Source: Methanobrevibacter cuticularis (GTDB lineage Archaea > Methanobacteriota > Methanobacteria > Methanobacteriales > Methanobacteriaceae). From it: a stretch of 43,840 bases of DNA. A model generated the notes under the pieces. It searched no databases, had not been told where the DNA came from, and saw only the letters and a program-made list of their open reading frames with translations. The DNA lies in contig NZ_LWMW01000089.1 of assembly GCF_001639285.1 (NCBI RefSeq), positions 1 to 43,840 of the forward strand, read 5' to 3'. The position numbers and the translations under genes are program-made. Positions 9,289 through 17,788 of this stretch are shown here, one piece after another. How positions within the stretch are numbered: position 1 is the first letter of the stretch; every line of letters starts with the position of its first letter.

Positions 9289-9695
9289 TGGGCATGTTTT
9301 TTTCACTTTAGCTGATGATTCTGGTGAAATTGAAGCTACTGCCTATGAGCCAACTAAAGAGTTTAGAGGAGTTGTTAAAAAACTTCTATCTGGTGATCAA
9401 GTTCAGCTATTTGGTTGAATAGGCTGTAGTGGAACTTTTAATATAGAAAAAATTAGAATAATTGCTCTCAATAAAAAACACCATTTTGAAAATCCTATTT
9501 GTATTTGTGGAAAAAGAATGACTTCTGCTGGAAAAAAACAAAGGATTTAAATGTAAAAAATGTGATAATAAAACCGTTAGTAGTGAAAAAGTAGCTATTG
9601 AAGAGGGAAGGAATTTAGTTGAAGGCAAATTCTATGAAACTCCTGTGGTTGCTTGTAGACACCTAGCTAAGGCACTTTGTAGAGTGAATTTTTGA
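9289..9695 (+). pseudogene. tiaS: Truncated, frameshifted tiaS (tRNA-Ile2 agmatinylcytidine synthetase) 3' end
   Basis: Encodes the C-terminal third of TiaS: OB-fold segment [20 protein letters not shown], then PTKEFRGVVKKLLSGDQV, IEKIRIIALNKK, the zinc-ribbon CICGKRMTSAGK plus GFKCKKCDNK, and the conserved end GKFYETPVVACRHLAKALCR. An in-frame TGA at 9416-9418 and an extra A in the seven-A run at 9532-9538 disrupt it; the final TGA is at 9693-9695. TiaS modifies the AUA-decoding tRNA and is normally essential. Since AUA codons are abundant in the intact genes here, a functional copy must exist elsewhere; this is a decayed duplicate or leftover. Confidence 0.8.
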
Positions 9696-9751
9696 TTTAA
9701 TTTAAAGTTTTATATAATTAATAATAATTAATAATATTTAGGTTGGTTTAT

Positions 9752-10126
9752 ATGGATAAAGATGATTATCGTTCTCAAATAGAAGATAAAGTAATAGTTG
9801 ACTGTTATGATGATGAAGAAATTTCTAATGCTTGGGATTGTTATATGACAGAGCGGTTGTGTGGTTCATTTCCTGCAAAAATAGTCTGCAAAAATCCGAA
9901 AATTCCAGTTGATGAAGTGGTAACTGTAAAAGATAATTTGCACCAATTTGATGAAATTGGAACTATCTTCTGGAAAAAATCTGATGCTTATACCATAGAT
10001 TATCTTGAAGTTCAATGGAATAATGAAGAGTTTGATATTGATATAAATGACTTAGAGGCATTGGATAAAAACAATGATACTCTTGAAGCTATCAAATACT
10101 GGAATTATTGGATTACAGAGTTTTAA
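9752..10126 (+). CDS. CcbP-like calcium-binding domain protein
   Basis: 124 residues from ATG 9752; a TTG three codons upstream sits too close to the AGGT ribosome site. KVIVDCYDDEEISNAWDCYM followed by an SFPAKIVCK segment, a VDEVVTV strand, a hydrophobic-strand YLEVQW and a DINDLEAL acidic end follow the pattern of CcbP, the small Ca2+-binding protein of heterocystous cyanobacteria. The protein is strongly acidic. No signal peptide or membrane segment is seen. It is followed 85 bp later by a SWIM-domain protein on the same strand, a probable operon. Calcium binding is inferred from family resemblance only. Confidence 0.65.
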   Translation: MDKDDYRSQIEDKVIVDCYDDEEISNAWDCYMTERLCGSFPAKIVCKNPKIPVDEVVTVKDNLHQFDEIGTIFWKKSDAYTIDYLEVQWNNEEFDIDINDLEALDKNNDTLEAIKYWNYWITEF

Positions 10127-10211
10127 AGTATTGGATTTTAAATAATAAATGATTGATTTTAAAATATTAAAGTATTTTTGAAGTATTTTTGAGGAACTTT
10201 TGAGGAATTTA

Positions 10212-11915
10212 ATGAAAATTAAAGATTTATTAAATAAAGTAGGTGGAGAAATATTCTCTAGAGGAGAAGACTATTATGAAAATGATTACATTTCTTTTTT
10301 AACATATAATCCTCAAAAACGTAGCTATTATGGTGAAGTGGAAGGAAGTGGATTTGAAGATTATCAAGTAAGAATTGATCTTGATGAAGAGAATAATGTT
10401 GATTTTTACGATTGTAACTGTCCATATGATTGGAGTGACACATGTAAGCATTTAATAGCTATTTTTTTAGCTATTAAAGATGGAAATTATATAGAATCTA
10501 ATGAAAAAGATATAGAATCAGTTAAAAATATTGAAAAAATGGAAGATGATAAAGAAGATATATTAGATCTTGTAAATAATGCTTCAAAAGAAGATTTAAT
10601 AGAATTTATTACAGAAAAAGGATTTAAATATGATGATTTTATAACTGATTTATATAGATTCCTCAAAAAACCAGAGGTCACTGAAGAAATTAAATTTTTA
10701 GTTGGGGATGTTAAAAGTATTATCAGTGATGCTAGCTATTTTAAATTTGATGATCATCCATATTACTATCAAGATGAAACATCTAAATATACAGATGATT
10801 TAGAAAAAATCCTTTCTCAAGCAGAAGAGTCTTTAAACAAAGAGAGATATATGGTTCCTTTCCATGTTTCAATAGAGATTATTAAGGGGGTTAATAGTTT
10901 ATATGAATTCTCATTTGAGGGTTATTCAATAGATGGTTTAGATTATGATTCTTTTGAGATATTAAAAGAATCTTGTGATTTAATTGAAACTTATGGAACG
11001 ATGGAAGAAAAAGAAAATGCTTTTAAACTTCTAATTAAAAACTCAGAAAAAGAGTTTATTTCAACTGAATATAATTATAATTTTATTTATGAAACTTTGA
11101 AATTTCTAAATAAATCAAATAAAAATGAAATATACGGTGTAATAGACAATATTGGTGATAGTGAATATTATTACTCCAAAAACATGATTTTAAAATCAAA
11201 GATTATCGAAATTATTGATGGTAAAGAAGAATCTGAAAAGTTTAAAATGAATAATACCCAAATCGATGAATTTGCTATGGACTTAATAGAAAATGCAATT
11301 AATAATAATGATTTCGACTTTGCTGAAAAGTTAGCTTTAGAAAAAGTGAATGAAAATGAGGGATTGCCGAATCAGGTAAAATGGGAAAAAATTTTACATA
11401 ATATTTATAGATCATTTAAAATTATTAATAAACAAATAAAAATAGCTAATAATCTTCTTAAGAAAGGAAATTCAAAGTATTATTATATTTTAAAGGAATT
11501 GTATAAAAATTGTGGTTTATTAGAAGAAAAACAAGAGGAACTGATTACAAATCTTATTGAAAACTCTAGTTTTGATTGCTATGGTCCAATTTTAAAAGAA
11601 GAAAAACAATGGGATTTATTATGGCAAGGAGTCAAAGACCATCCTGATACTATTTTTCAATATGGTCCAGAATTATTAAAAATATATGATGAAGAGGTTT
11701 ATAAATTTTATTACCATCATCTGATTACTCAAGGAGAAATTGCAAATCATAGAAAAGCATATAAATTATTCGTCAAAGACTTAAGAAAGTTATATGATGT
11801 AGGGGGAGATAAATATGCAGATAAAGTTTTTGATTACTTTAGAGAGAATTATAAAATAAGAAGGGCTATGCAAGAAGAATTAAATGTTTTAAATTCAAAA
11901 AGAAATAGAAATTAG
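10212..11915 (+). CDS. SWIM zinc-finger protein with helical repeat C-terminus
   Basis: 567 residues from ATG 10212, with GAGGAA five bases upstream; an in-frame TTG at 10200 overlaps that site. Residues about 55-90 contain the SWIM motif, C-x-C-x(n)-C-x-H, visible as DFYDCNCPYDWSDTCKHLIA. The remaining about 450 residues are mostly helical, rich in Lys, Glu, Asn and Tyr, with leucine periodicity like TPR/HEAT-type repeats. SWIM fingers bind DNA or proteins. No ATPase or nuclease motif is seen, unlike SWIM-Snf2 fusions. It probably works with the CcbP-like protein upstream. Function unknown; domain call firm. Confidence 0.8.
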   Translation: MKIKDLLNKVGGEIFSRGEDYYENDYISFLTYNPQKRSYYGEVEGSGFEDYQVRIDLDEENNVDFYDCNCPYDWSDTCKHLIAIFLAIKDGNYIESNEKDIESVKNIEKMEDDKEDILDLVNNASKEDLIEFITEKGFKYDDFITDLYRFLKKPEVTEEIKFLVGDVKSIISDASYFKFDDHPYYYQDETSKYTDDLEKILSQAEESLNKERYMVPFHVSIEIIKGVNSLYEFSFEGYSIDGLDYDSFEILKESCDLIETYGTMEEKENAFKLLIKNSEKEFISTEYNYNFIYETLKFLNKSNKNEIYGVIDNIGDSEYYYSKNMILKSKIIEIIDGKEESEKFKMNNTQIDEFAMDLIENAINNNDFDFAEKLALEKVNENEGLPNQVKWEKILHNIYRSFKIINKQIKIANNLLKKGNSKYYYILKELYKNCGLLEEKQEELITNLIENSSFDCYGPILKEEKQWDLLWQGVKDHPDTIFQYGPELLKIYDEEVYKFYYHHLITQGEIANHRKAYKLFVKDLRKLYDVGGDKYADKVFDYFRENYKIRRAMQEELNVLNSKRNRN

Positions 11916-11921
11916 ATTATA

Positions 11922-11957
11922 AGAGCATTTTTTGGGATGTTCTATACACATTTTTTT
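11922..11957 (+). terminator. Possible hairpin/T-run terminator after the SWIM gene
   Basis: AGAGCAT (11922-11928) and ATGTTCT (11937-11943) pair with one G-U, leaving an eight-base loop, and seven T follow at about 11951-11957. The position seven bases after the stop codon supports a role in ending the transcript. Confidence 0.4.
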
Positions 11958-12007
11958 ACTCACAATAGTTTCAATCTTTAAATATTTGGCAGTTTTTACT
12001 ATATTTT

Positions 12008-12230
12008 TTGTTGGAATATGTATTCTTAAGTAGAATATGTATTCTTATTTTGAATATGTGTTATATGTATTCTTTGTTGGAATAGCTATTCTTAAGTAGA
12101 ATATGTATTCTTATTTTGAATATATGTTATATGTATTCTTTGTTGGAATAGCTATTCTTACGTAGAATATGTATTCTTATTTTGAATATGTATTATATGC
12201 ATTCTTTGTTGGAATAGCTATTCTCGAAGT
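12008..12230. repeat. 66-bp tandem repeat, about 3.3 copies
   Basis: GTTGGAATA recurs at 12010, 12076, 12142 and 12208, exactly 66 bp apart. Each unit itself contains sub-repeats of a TAGAATATGTATTCTTA type. Three units contain the palindrome AATAGCTATT. The array ends against the left end of the MITE. Confidence 0.95.
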
Positions 12231-12343
12231 GACTGTCAATTTGTTAGTTGATGCAATTTTTAAAATTGAATTTTAAGCTTGAATTTACAAATACTTGATT
12301 TTTAGAAAAGAAATTTTTCTTAGCAACTAACATTTTGACAGTC
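12231..12343 (+). mobile_element. MITE copy 1, 113 bp with about 20-bp terminal inverted repeats
   Basis: The ends GACTGTCAATTTGTTAGTTG and, read in reverse complement from the right, GACTGTCAAAATGTTAGTTG are inverted repeats with two mismatches. The whole element recurs in opposite orientation at 40311-40427 with only a few differences. There is no coding capacity. Its right end cuts an aminotransferase-like gene; the left end abuts a 66-bp repeat array, and no target duplication is obvious for this copy. Confidence 0.85.
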
Positions 12344-12850
12344 TCTAATTTCTTTTTAGGATCTGTTATTGCTCTAGATACATCTTCTACAACTTGGATA
12401 TTATTATCCCTACACCAGTTACATATTTCTCTCATAGGTTGTTCTGCAGTATATCCAGCAAAAATAGTTAAAAATATAGAAGGAATCTCATTTTCAATGG
12501 ACGGATTTAAATTTAAAAATTCTTCTAACTTTTTCCTATCTATTAATCCTAAGTTAGTTTTTATAGTAAATACTTCTTTATTTAAAAATTTAGCTATTTG
12601 TTTAAAACCATGCCAAGCTCCTTTGATCAGGAATTATTATTGGGCCTTCTGTAGCATTCATAGCTACCATTATAGCTGCATTTCCACTGTTTACAATTTC
12701 ACAATAATCATGGTTTATTTTTGAGAGAATTTTAGTCTTTATATCTCTTTTTTCATCATTATTTCTATTTTGAGAAATCATTGGAGATTTAGCTACTTTT
12801 ATCATCCTGTTTTTTGTTTCCTGTGAGGATTCTCGGTATAATAATTTCAT
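12344..12850 (-). pseudogene. PLP aminotransferase-like (DegT-type) gene, frameshifted and truncated by a MITE
   Basis: From ATG 12850 the frame reads through YCEIVNSGNAAIMVAMNATE and GPIIIPDQ. A one-base insertion near 12620 (CAAAGG for CAAGG) shifts the frame, after which GAWHGFKQIAKFL, IKTNLGLID, FAGYTAEQPMREICNWC and VVEDVSRAITDPKKKLE follow. These segments resemble the PLP-binding half of DegT/DnrJ/EryC1-type proteins of methanogens. The frame then enters the MITE, and the C-terminal half, including the rest of the fold, is absent from the other side. Nonfunctional. The family assignment is moderate; the disruption is clear. Confidence 0.7.
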
Positions 12851-12918
12851 ATTTTAGTCAAAATTTATTATATAATTTTCATTGAATTGTTTTGAAAGAT
12901 TATTATTATGATCTAATA

Positions 12919-13779
12919 CTATAATTTTTCAATAGTGTCTTTAGATAATCCTGTAGCTTTAGCAATATCTTCGATAGAAATTCCTATTTTTTTAAAGTTA
13001 GTAGCTACCTCTATTATTCCTTCTTTTTTTCCTTTTTCCATTCCTTCTTCAATTTGATTTTCTATTTTCATTCTTTCCATTTCTATTAAATGATATACTC
13101 TTAGTGCTTCTCTATCTTGTACAGCTTCTTCAATTTTTTCTATGGCTGCTTTTAATCCTTCATCCATTTTTACCAACTCTTTTCTTTTGTTGTGTGTTGT
13201 TTCATTATCAATGAAAGTTAAGTATAAATGTTCTTTGTTTGTTAGGTCTTTTTTAATTTCTCTGAACTTTTTTAATTCAATTATGTGTATTTCTAATTTG
13301 AATGTGAATTTGTCATTGATTTTATCTTTTTCATTGATTAATCTATATACATTATGATAATATGGGGATTTGTTCATATTAAAGTTTACTATTGCTATCA
13401 CTATGATTTTTTTAATTTTATTATAGTTTTCTCCTTTGTTTAAAGAATCTATCATTAATCTGCATAAATAGTAAATTAGTCTGTTTTTGAAATCTTTTGT
13501 ATTTTGTAATTGTAGCTCTATGTTTATTATAGTATTATTTCCATCTTCTGCTATGAAATCGAGTATGCATGTTTTATTTCCTATAATTTCTGGGGCTATT
13601 TTTTGGTTTTTAATCTTAAAATCATCTTTGATAATTATTCCTAATGCTTCAAGAAATGTTCTTTGCTGTTTTTCATTACCTTTCTCACAGAGATATTTGA
13701 AAAATATAAAATCATTTAAGGAATTATAATTATCTAAAGATAATTTATTTTTTATTTCTCTTAATTTCTTATTTTTCAT
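12919..13779 (-). CDS. Rpn family PD-(D/E)XK recombination-promoting nuclease / putative transposase
   Basis: 286 residues, normal for the family. SLNDFIFFKYLCEKGNEKQQ opens the conserved N-terminal domain. The nuclease core is ILDFIAEDGNNTIINIELQL near residues 70-92, with the Asp and the Glu-x-Gln expected in this variant of PD-(D/E)XK. YYLCRLMIDSLNKGENY near 125 is the conserved following block. The tail has a charged coiled coil (IENQIEEGMEKGKKEG) and an HTH-like end (ISIEDIAKATGLSKDTIEKL). Related E. coli Rpn proteins promote RecA-independent recombination. No ribosome site is evident before the ATG. It sits in a zone of mobile elements and broken genes; the ORF is intact. Confidence 0.85.
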   Translation of the reverse strand: MKNKKLREIKNKLSLDNYNSLNDFIFFKYLCEKGNEKQQRTFLEALGIIIKDDFKIKNQKIAPEIIGNKTCILDFIAEDGNNTIINIELQLQNTKDFKNRLIYYLCRLMIDSLNKGENYNKIKKIIVIAIVNFNMNKSPYYHNVYRLINEKDKINDKFTFKLEIHIIELKKFREIKKDLTNKEHLYLTFIDNETTHNKRKELVKMDEGLKAAIEKIEEAVQDREALRVYHLIEMERMKIENQIEEGMEKGKKEGIIEVATNFKKIGISIEDIAKATGLSKDTIEKL

Positions 13780-13951
13780 TGATTATAGGTATTATATTAA
13801 GTTATATTTAAAATTTAGCTAGTTTAAAAGATAAATTTTACACTTTGGTCTTTTTATGTCTTGTTTAGCTAAATTTAACAATGAAAAATTAAAGGACATG
13901 TTTTCAGAAAAAAATGGAGTTATGTTAAAAGATAGTATAATATCATATATT

Positions 13952-14878
13952 CTACATAAAGTTATTAATTCTTTCTTCAAAGACTTTTTCTGCTTCTTCT
14001 TCTCTTCCAAGATCATTCAGAACATCATACTTTAAATCCAAGGCAACATCATAATATCGTGGGTCATGTTCTTCTAATGATTGGTTAAGATAATCTAATA
14101 TTTCATTTAGATCTTTATTTTTTAAGTACATGAAGTTGGCTCGACTAAAAAGAGCATAACCAAATCCAGGCTTATTTTTTAAAGCTTCATCAACTAAACT
14201 AATAGCTTTATCATAATCTCCTTTTTTTAGATAATATCCTCCTTTATCTACTAAAGCCCAATTAGGACGAATATTATTTTTAATCCTGTATTCAGTTATT
14301 TCTTTAAATTCATCATCTCTTTCTAAAACCATTAAACAAAATGTTTTCTTGGAGTTAGCATTTTCATGATTAGGGAAATCTTTTAATATTTCATCACAAG
14401 CATCAATAGCTTCTTTATACATTTCTAATTTTGAAAATAAATTGGCCTTTACAAAATAAATATCTTCCCAACATGGACTATTCTTATCAAGATAGTTGAT
14501 GAAATCAATAGAATTATCAAACTCTATATTCTCAAGCAAAATACTTGCCAAATAATCATAAAAATCTGAATCTAATTTGTATGTTTCTTTAGAAAGTTCA
14601 TTAGCTTTATCATATTCTTTCATTTCTATTAAATACTCTAGTAGAACACCAATGTATTTAGTTGTAGATAAATTATTTAAAATATCTTTAAAAATATTAA
14701 AAGCTTTTATTTCTTTTTTCAATTCTATAAATGCTATAAATTTGTAAATATATGGTTCAGATTGGTTGGAATTTGATTTGATTATTTCATCAGCTAATTT
14801 TATAACTCTTTTAAAATTGCCATTTTTCATTTGCTTTTCCATTTTTTTTAAAAGTTTATCCTTGTTTCTTTTTGACAT
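13952..14878 (-). CDS. Tetratricopeptide-repeat protein
   Basis: 308 residues from ATG 14878; a TTG three codons upstream is possible and neither has a clear ribosome site. Several helix-turn-helix repeats of about 34 residues are visible: FKRVIKLADEIIKSNSNQSE, LEMYKEAIDACDEILKDFP, KKGDYDKAISLVDEALKNKP and YALFSRANFMYLKNKDLNEI. The protein is soluble with no signal peptide. TPR proteins are scaffolds for protein complexes; the partner is unknown. It lies next to the Rpn-type gene on the same strand with a 170-bp gap. Confidence 0.8.
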   Translation of the reverse strand: MSKRNKDKLLKKMEKQMKNGNFKRVIKLADEIIKSNSNQSEPYIYKFIAFIELKKEIKAFNIFKDILNNLSTTKYIGVLLEYLIEMKEYDKANELSKETYKLDSDFYDYLASILLENIEFDNSIDFINYLDKNSPCWEDIYFVKANLFSKLEMYKEAIDACDEILKDFPNHENANSKKTFCLMVLERDDEFKEITEYRIKNNIRPNWALVDKGGYYLKKGDYDKAISLVDEALKNKPGFGYALFSRANFMYLKNKDLNEILDYLNQSLEEHDPRYYDVALDLKYDVLNDLGREEEAEKVFEERINNFM

Positions 14879-14927
14879 ATTAATCAATAAATTGTTTATT
14901 CTTAATAGAAATTCTTATATTTATTTT

Positions 14928-14988
14928 TTATTTTTATTATTTATATTTTTATTATTTATATTTTTATTATTTATATTTTTATTTTATT
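14928..14988. repeat. 15-bp tandem repeat, about four copies
   Basis: Units of TATTTTTATTATTTA are repeated head to tail between the TPR gene start and the left end of the insertion-sequence derivative. Confidence 0.85.
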
Positions 14989-14990
14989 TT

Positions 14991-15581
14991 GGCACAGTCA
15001 AGTAGGTTACTGATTTTGGTATTTATTTTCTATGGGCTTATTTTAGGTTGAGTGCGATTTATATATGATAATTATTTGTTAATAGTTCATTAGTCCATTT
15101 ATTCATTGATTCTTCAAATTTTTCATCTGATTTTTTCTTTCTATATTCATATTTAAGGTATATTCTAAAAGTCACATTATCAGCAACAACATCTAAAATT
15201 TACTGACATTTATCAATAGCAGATGCACAATAAATATTATTCTGAATAAACATAATTAAACATATATATTTACTAATATATAAATATTTTCAACTTTAAA
15301 CAGTTACTAGAAAATATTAACCTCATAAAACAATAAAATAAAGATATATAAAAACCTATTCCCCATTTAAACTATTTAAAAAAGATTTAATAACGACGAA
15401 TAATCAATAAAAACTATTAATAATAAAGTAATACTATAAAAGTATTACTATAAAATCAATGAAAAATAAAGAAATATAACAAGATATCTCAAAAATTCAA
15501 GCCTAAAAAAAGATTATCATAAATAATACTAATAAAGTAATACCAAAAAATTTTCAAATCAGTGACCTACTTGACTATGCC
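14991..15581 (-). mobile_element. Internally deleted derivative of the 18996-20680 insertion sequence
   Basis: The left end GGCACAGTCAAGTAGGTTAC and the right end (reverse complement GGCATAGTCAAGTAGGTCAC) are the same terminal inverted repeats as in the long copy. The first about 178 bp and last about 413 bp match that copy closely; the junction is at about 15168-15170, where the text jumps from AAGGTATATTCT to AAAAGTCACATT. Relative to the long copy, 1094 bp covering almost the whole transposase gene are missing. It keeps both ends and so could be mobilised in trans. Confidence 0.9.
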
Positions 15582-15718
15582 AAAATAATCTACAATTAGA
15601 AGAAAATTAATTTTTCATTTTTACTCTATTAGTCGAGTAATTATATAAAAAAAGTTACTCTAAAAATAGAGTAAGTATATAAAAGGTTATTCTAAAAGTA
15701 GAACAACTATATATAAAA

Positions 15719-16033
15719 AATAGAGCATATTTAGGAGTATTAGCTGAACATTTAATTGCTTCTTACTTTTTCAGAATGAAAAAACAATTAGAATACCAAC
15801 TGGTATTTTTTTATCCTCCAGAAAAAGAAAGTGTTGATTTCCTCTTAAGCAAAATTGATGGAGAGATAGTTCCAGTAGAAGTAGGAATTGGAAATAAAGG
15901 TAAAAGACAAGTGAATAATGCAATGAATAAATATAATTCAGAGTATAGAATCGCTATTTCAGACAAAACAACCCTGATTAAAAAAGAAAAGGATATTATT
16001 TATATCCCCCTAACAACATTTTCGTTTATTTAA
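15719..16033 (+). pseudogene. C-terminal fragment of a DUF4143-type AAA ATPase
   Basis: The frame is open from 15683, but recognisable homology starts at NRAYLGVLAEHLIASYFFR, followed by YQLVFFYPPEKESVDFLLSK, IVPVEVGIGNKGK and an end in IIYIPLTTF. This is the nuclease-like C-terminal domain of archaeal and bacterial AAA proteins with DUF4143, normally about 400 residues; the ATPase part is absent. An internal ATG at 15776 gives only 85 residues. The fragment follows an approximately 33-bp degenerate repeat (15620-15715) and lies just beyond the deleted insertion sequence. Confidence 0.6.
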
Positions 16034-16186
16034 GCTCATTATTTATCAAAATGTCCACATTAATATATACAGCATACTAATACCATTTTAATAACAAATA
16101 AGATCGTTACTTTATATATCTAATTTATTATTTTGATTAATACTGACTGTTTAGTATTTTCATTCATTGCATTTTGAAATTGTGCA
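16034..16186. other. Short convergent intergenic gap
   Basis: AT-rich sequence between the plus-strand ATPase fragment and the minus-strand membrane-protein operon. No structure recognised. Confidence 0.4.
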
Positions 16187-16714
16187 TCATCCCATTACAA
16201 TATCTTGCCCCGTTAGATTCATGTAAGATCCTATAAATGGATTATAACCAAAATGATTAGTCTTTATCTTTTTCCCATTATTAGTAACTTCTCCACTTCC
16301 TTTATACAGTGCATGATTCCATCCATCCATAAAACCATTATCATAGCCAATATTTGCACCATGATTATAACCTGTAAAGTAGCCAGTTGAATTTCCATGC
16401 GAATATCCTTCAGTATATCCAATAGCAGTACCAATAAAGAAAAATCCTACTATTAAAAACAAAATAGCAATTATTAATATTATAAGTCCATGTTTTCTCG
16501 CTCTTTTATCGTCTCTTGTTATTAGATGTGCTCCAACTATAAATCCAAGTATTCCTCCTAAAAATGACAAAAGATATCCTAAAATTATTTCATTTTTGTA
16601 ATTTTTGTCCTCTTTATTACTATTTTCCATTTCTTTTTCTCTATCATCCCCCATAATTTCTTTATCGGTTACTTTATTACTATTTTCTATTTCTTTTTTT
16701 ACTTCATCTTCCAT
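16187..16714 (-). CDS. Membrane protein with Gly/Tyr-rich external region
   Basis: 175 residues from ATG 16714, fourteen bases after the upstream gene's stop; a longer start at 16762 would overlap that gene. The first about 45 residues are charged and contain a duplicated segment, KKEIENSNK and EKEMENSNK, seen in DNA as a direct repeat. Two membrane segments follow (IILGYLLSFLGGILGFIVGA and LIILIIAILFLIVGFFFIG). The rest is a glycine/tyrosine-rich series of turns: GYTEGYSHGNSTGYFTGYNH and GANIGYDNGFMDGWNHALY. The family is not recognised. It is the last gene of a four-gene operon of membrane or exported proteins. Confidence 0.7.
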   Translation of the reverse strand: MEDEVKKEIENSNKVTDKEIMGDDREKEMENSNKEDKNYKNEIILGYLLSFLGGILGFIVGAHLITRDDKRARKHGLIILIIAILFLIVGFFFIGTAIGYTEGYSHGNSTGYFTGYNHGANIGYDNGFMDGWNHALYKGSGEVTNNGKKIKTNHFGYNPFIGSYMNLTGQDIVMG

Positions 16715-16730
16715 AATTTCACATCTTTTA

Positions 16731-17087
16731 TTAAACTCTTTTAAATGAACCATATAATTCATTAGGACTTATATAAGAATCTTTATTCAAATCTTCGAGA
16801 TCAAAAACCTTTTGAACCATGTTTAAATCATATTTAACCGTTTTTTGTTGAAGAGAAGACGAGAAAGAATCCATACTATCAAACCAACCTGTGTACTCAT
16901 TAAAATCTATTTTTCCATCTTCATTTTCATCGAATGCATTAAATGTTGTAACTACCAAACCATAATCTTTGTCTAATGATTTACTTAATCCAAGATTATA
17001 TGGATCTTCAATTGTTTTTATAGAATATGACACACCTATAACAACAAGCAAAATAGAAATAATTATAATTTTATTTAATTTTCTCAT
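16731..17087 (-). CDS. Membrane-anchored EF-hand protein
   Basis: 118 residues from the ATG preceded by AGGAGGATTTGTA, the strongest ribosome site in this part of the window; upstream in-frame ATG 17162 lacks one. Residues 2-22 are a signal anchor (IIIISILLVVIGVSYSI). Near residue 55 is a canonical EF-hand loop DENEDGKIDFNEY with Asp/Asn/Asp and Glu at position 12. Near 95 is a second, DLNKDSYISPNEL. A pair of EF-hands implies Ca2+ binding outside the membrane. The partner or function is unknown. It is third in a same-strand operon. Confidence 0.8.
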   Translation of the reverse strand: MRKLNKIIIISILLVVIGVSYSIKTIEDPYNLGLSKSLDKDYGLVVTTFNAFDENEDGKIDFNEYTGWFDSMDSFSSSLQQKTVKYDLNMVQKVFDLEDLNKDSYISPNELYGSFKRV

Positions 17088-17191
17088 TACAAATCCTCCT
17101 AATAACTTTAAGAAATTATTAAAGACATCCCCATTTTTAAGAAATTTTTTTAAATTGACCATATTTGTTTTGCACTATAATCCATAAAATA

Positions 17192-17707
17192 TTAATACAT
17201 TATTTTAATGGATTCTAATACATTTTTATAATCTTCAGCATTTGTACTTTTAAGTGATATTTCCATAGTGAATTTTTCATTATTTGATAAGAATCTAACA
17301 ACCATAACATCCCCATAAAGCCCCTCTTTATATTTGCTATCCATTGAATATACCATTAATCCTCCAGGCACACTATCAAGTTCATATGGAAAAGTATATG
17401 TATTTTTATCATATTTTTCATATTCACCAAAACCACTAGGATACACATTAATAGAAACATATTCCCTATTATCTACACCGTTGATGTTAAAATGAGCCTC
17501 ATTCACTTCAGATTGATTCAAACTAAGATGCGATGGGATTGAAAAAGTTATCCCTCCAACTACAACATTTTGTGTGATAATGTTTCCTGTATTGATATTT
17601 ATATTATTTATTTGTTTAATTTGTCCATCTATTGCAAATAATAATCCAACTAATATTATGATACAGGCAATAACTACTACAACTACTATCTTACTATTTT
17701 TATCCAT
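17192..17707 (-). CDS. Hypothetical membrane-anchored exported protein
   Basis: 171 residues. One N-terminal transmembrane segment (IVVVVVIACIIILVGLLFAI) follows a short charged start, then an about 140-residue extracytoplasmic domain of beta-rich character: VVVGGITFSIPSHLSLNQ, YVSINVYPSG, GDVMVVRFLSNN and FTMEISLKS. An end in EDYKNVLESIKI recalls small secreted stress-type domains of Methanobrevibacter that start with a GxxFxIP strand; a precise family is not assigned. GGTG precedes the ATG. It is the second gene of the four-gene operon. Confidence 0.7.
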   Translation of the reverse strand: MDKNSKIVVVVVIACIIILVGLLFAIDGQIKQINNININTGNIITQNVVVGGITFSIPSHLSLNQSEVNEAHFNINGVDNREYVSINVYPSGFGEYEKYDKNTYTFPYELDSVPGGLMVYSMDSKYKEGLYGDVMVVRFLSNNEKFTMEISLKSTNAEDYKNVLESIKIMY

Positions 17708-17788
17708 ATTTTCAACACCCCAACTTAAAATATCAATGACTCCAACTATTAATAAAATAAAGAAAAGTTAAAAATTAGGAAGAATGAC

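Noticed and set aside
8955-9628. Two minus-strand frames of 109 and 73 residues
   Set aside because: They lie opposite the EMAP and tiaS relics, whose plus-strand peptides match known families; the minus frames resemble nothing.
12335-12724. 129-residue plus-strand frame
   Set aside because: It is antisense to the aminotransferase-like remnant, whose protein motifs are clear on the minus strand.
15776-16033. Independent 85-residue gene
   Set aside because: The frame continues upstream with the conserved YLGVLAEHLIAS block without a start codon, so it is the truncated end of a larger DUF4143 protein.
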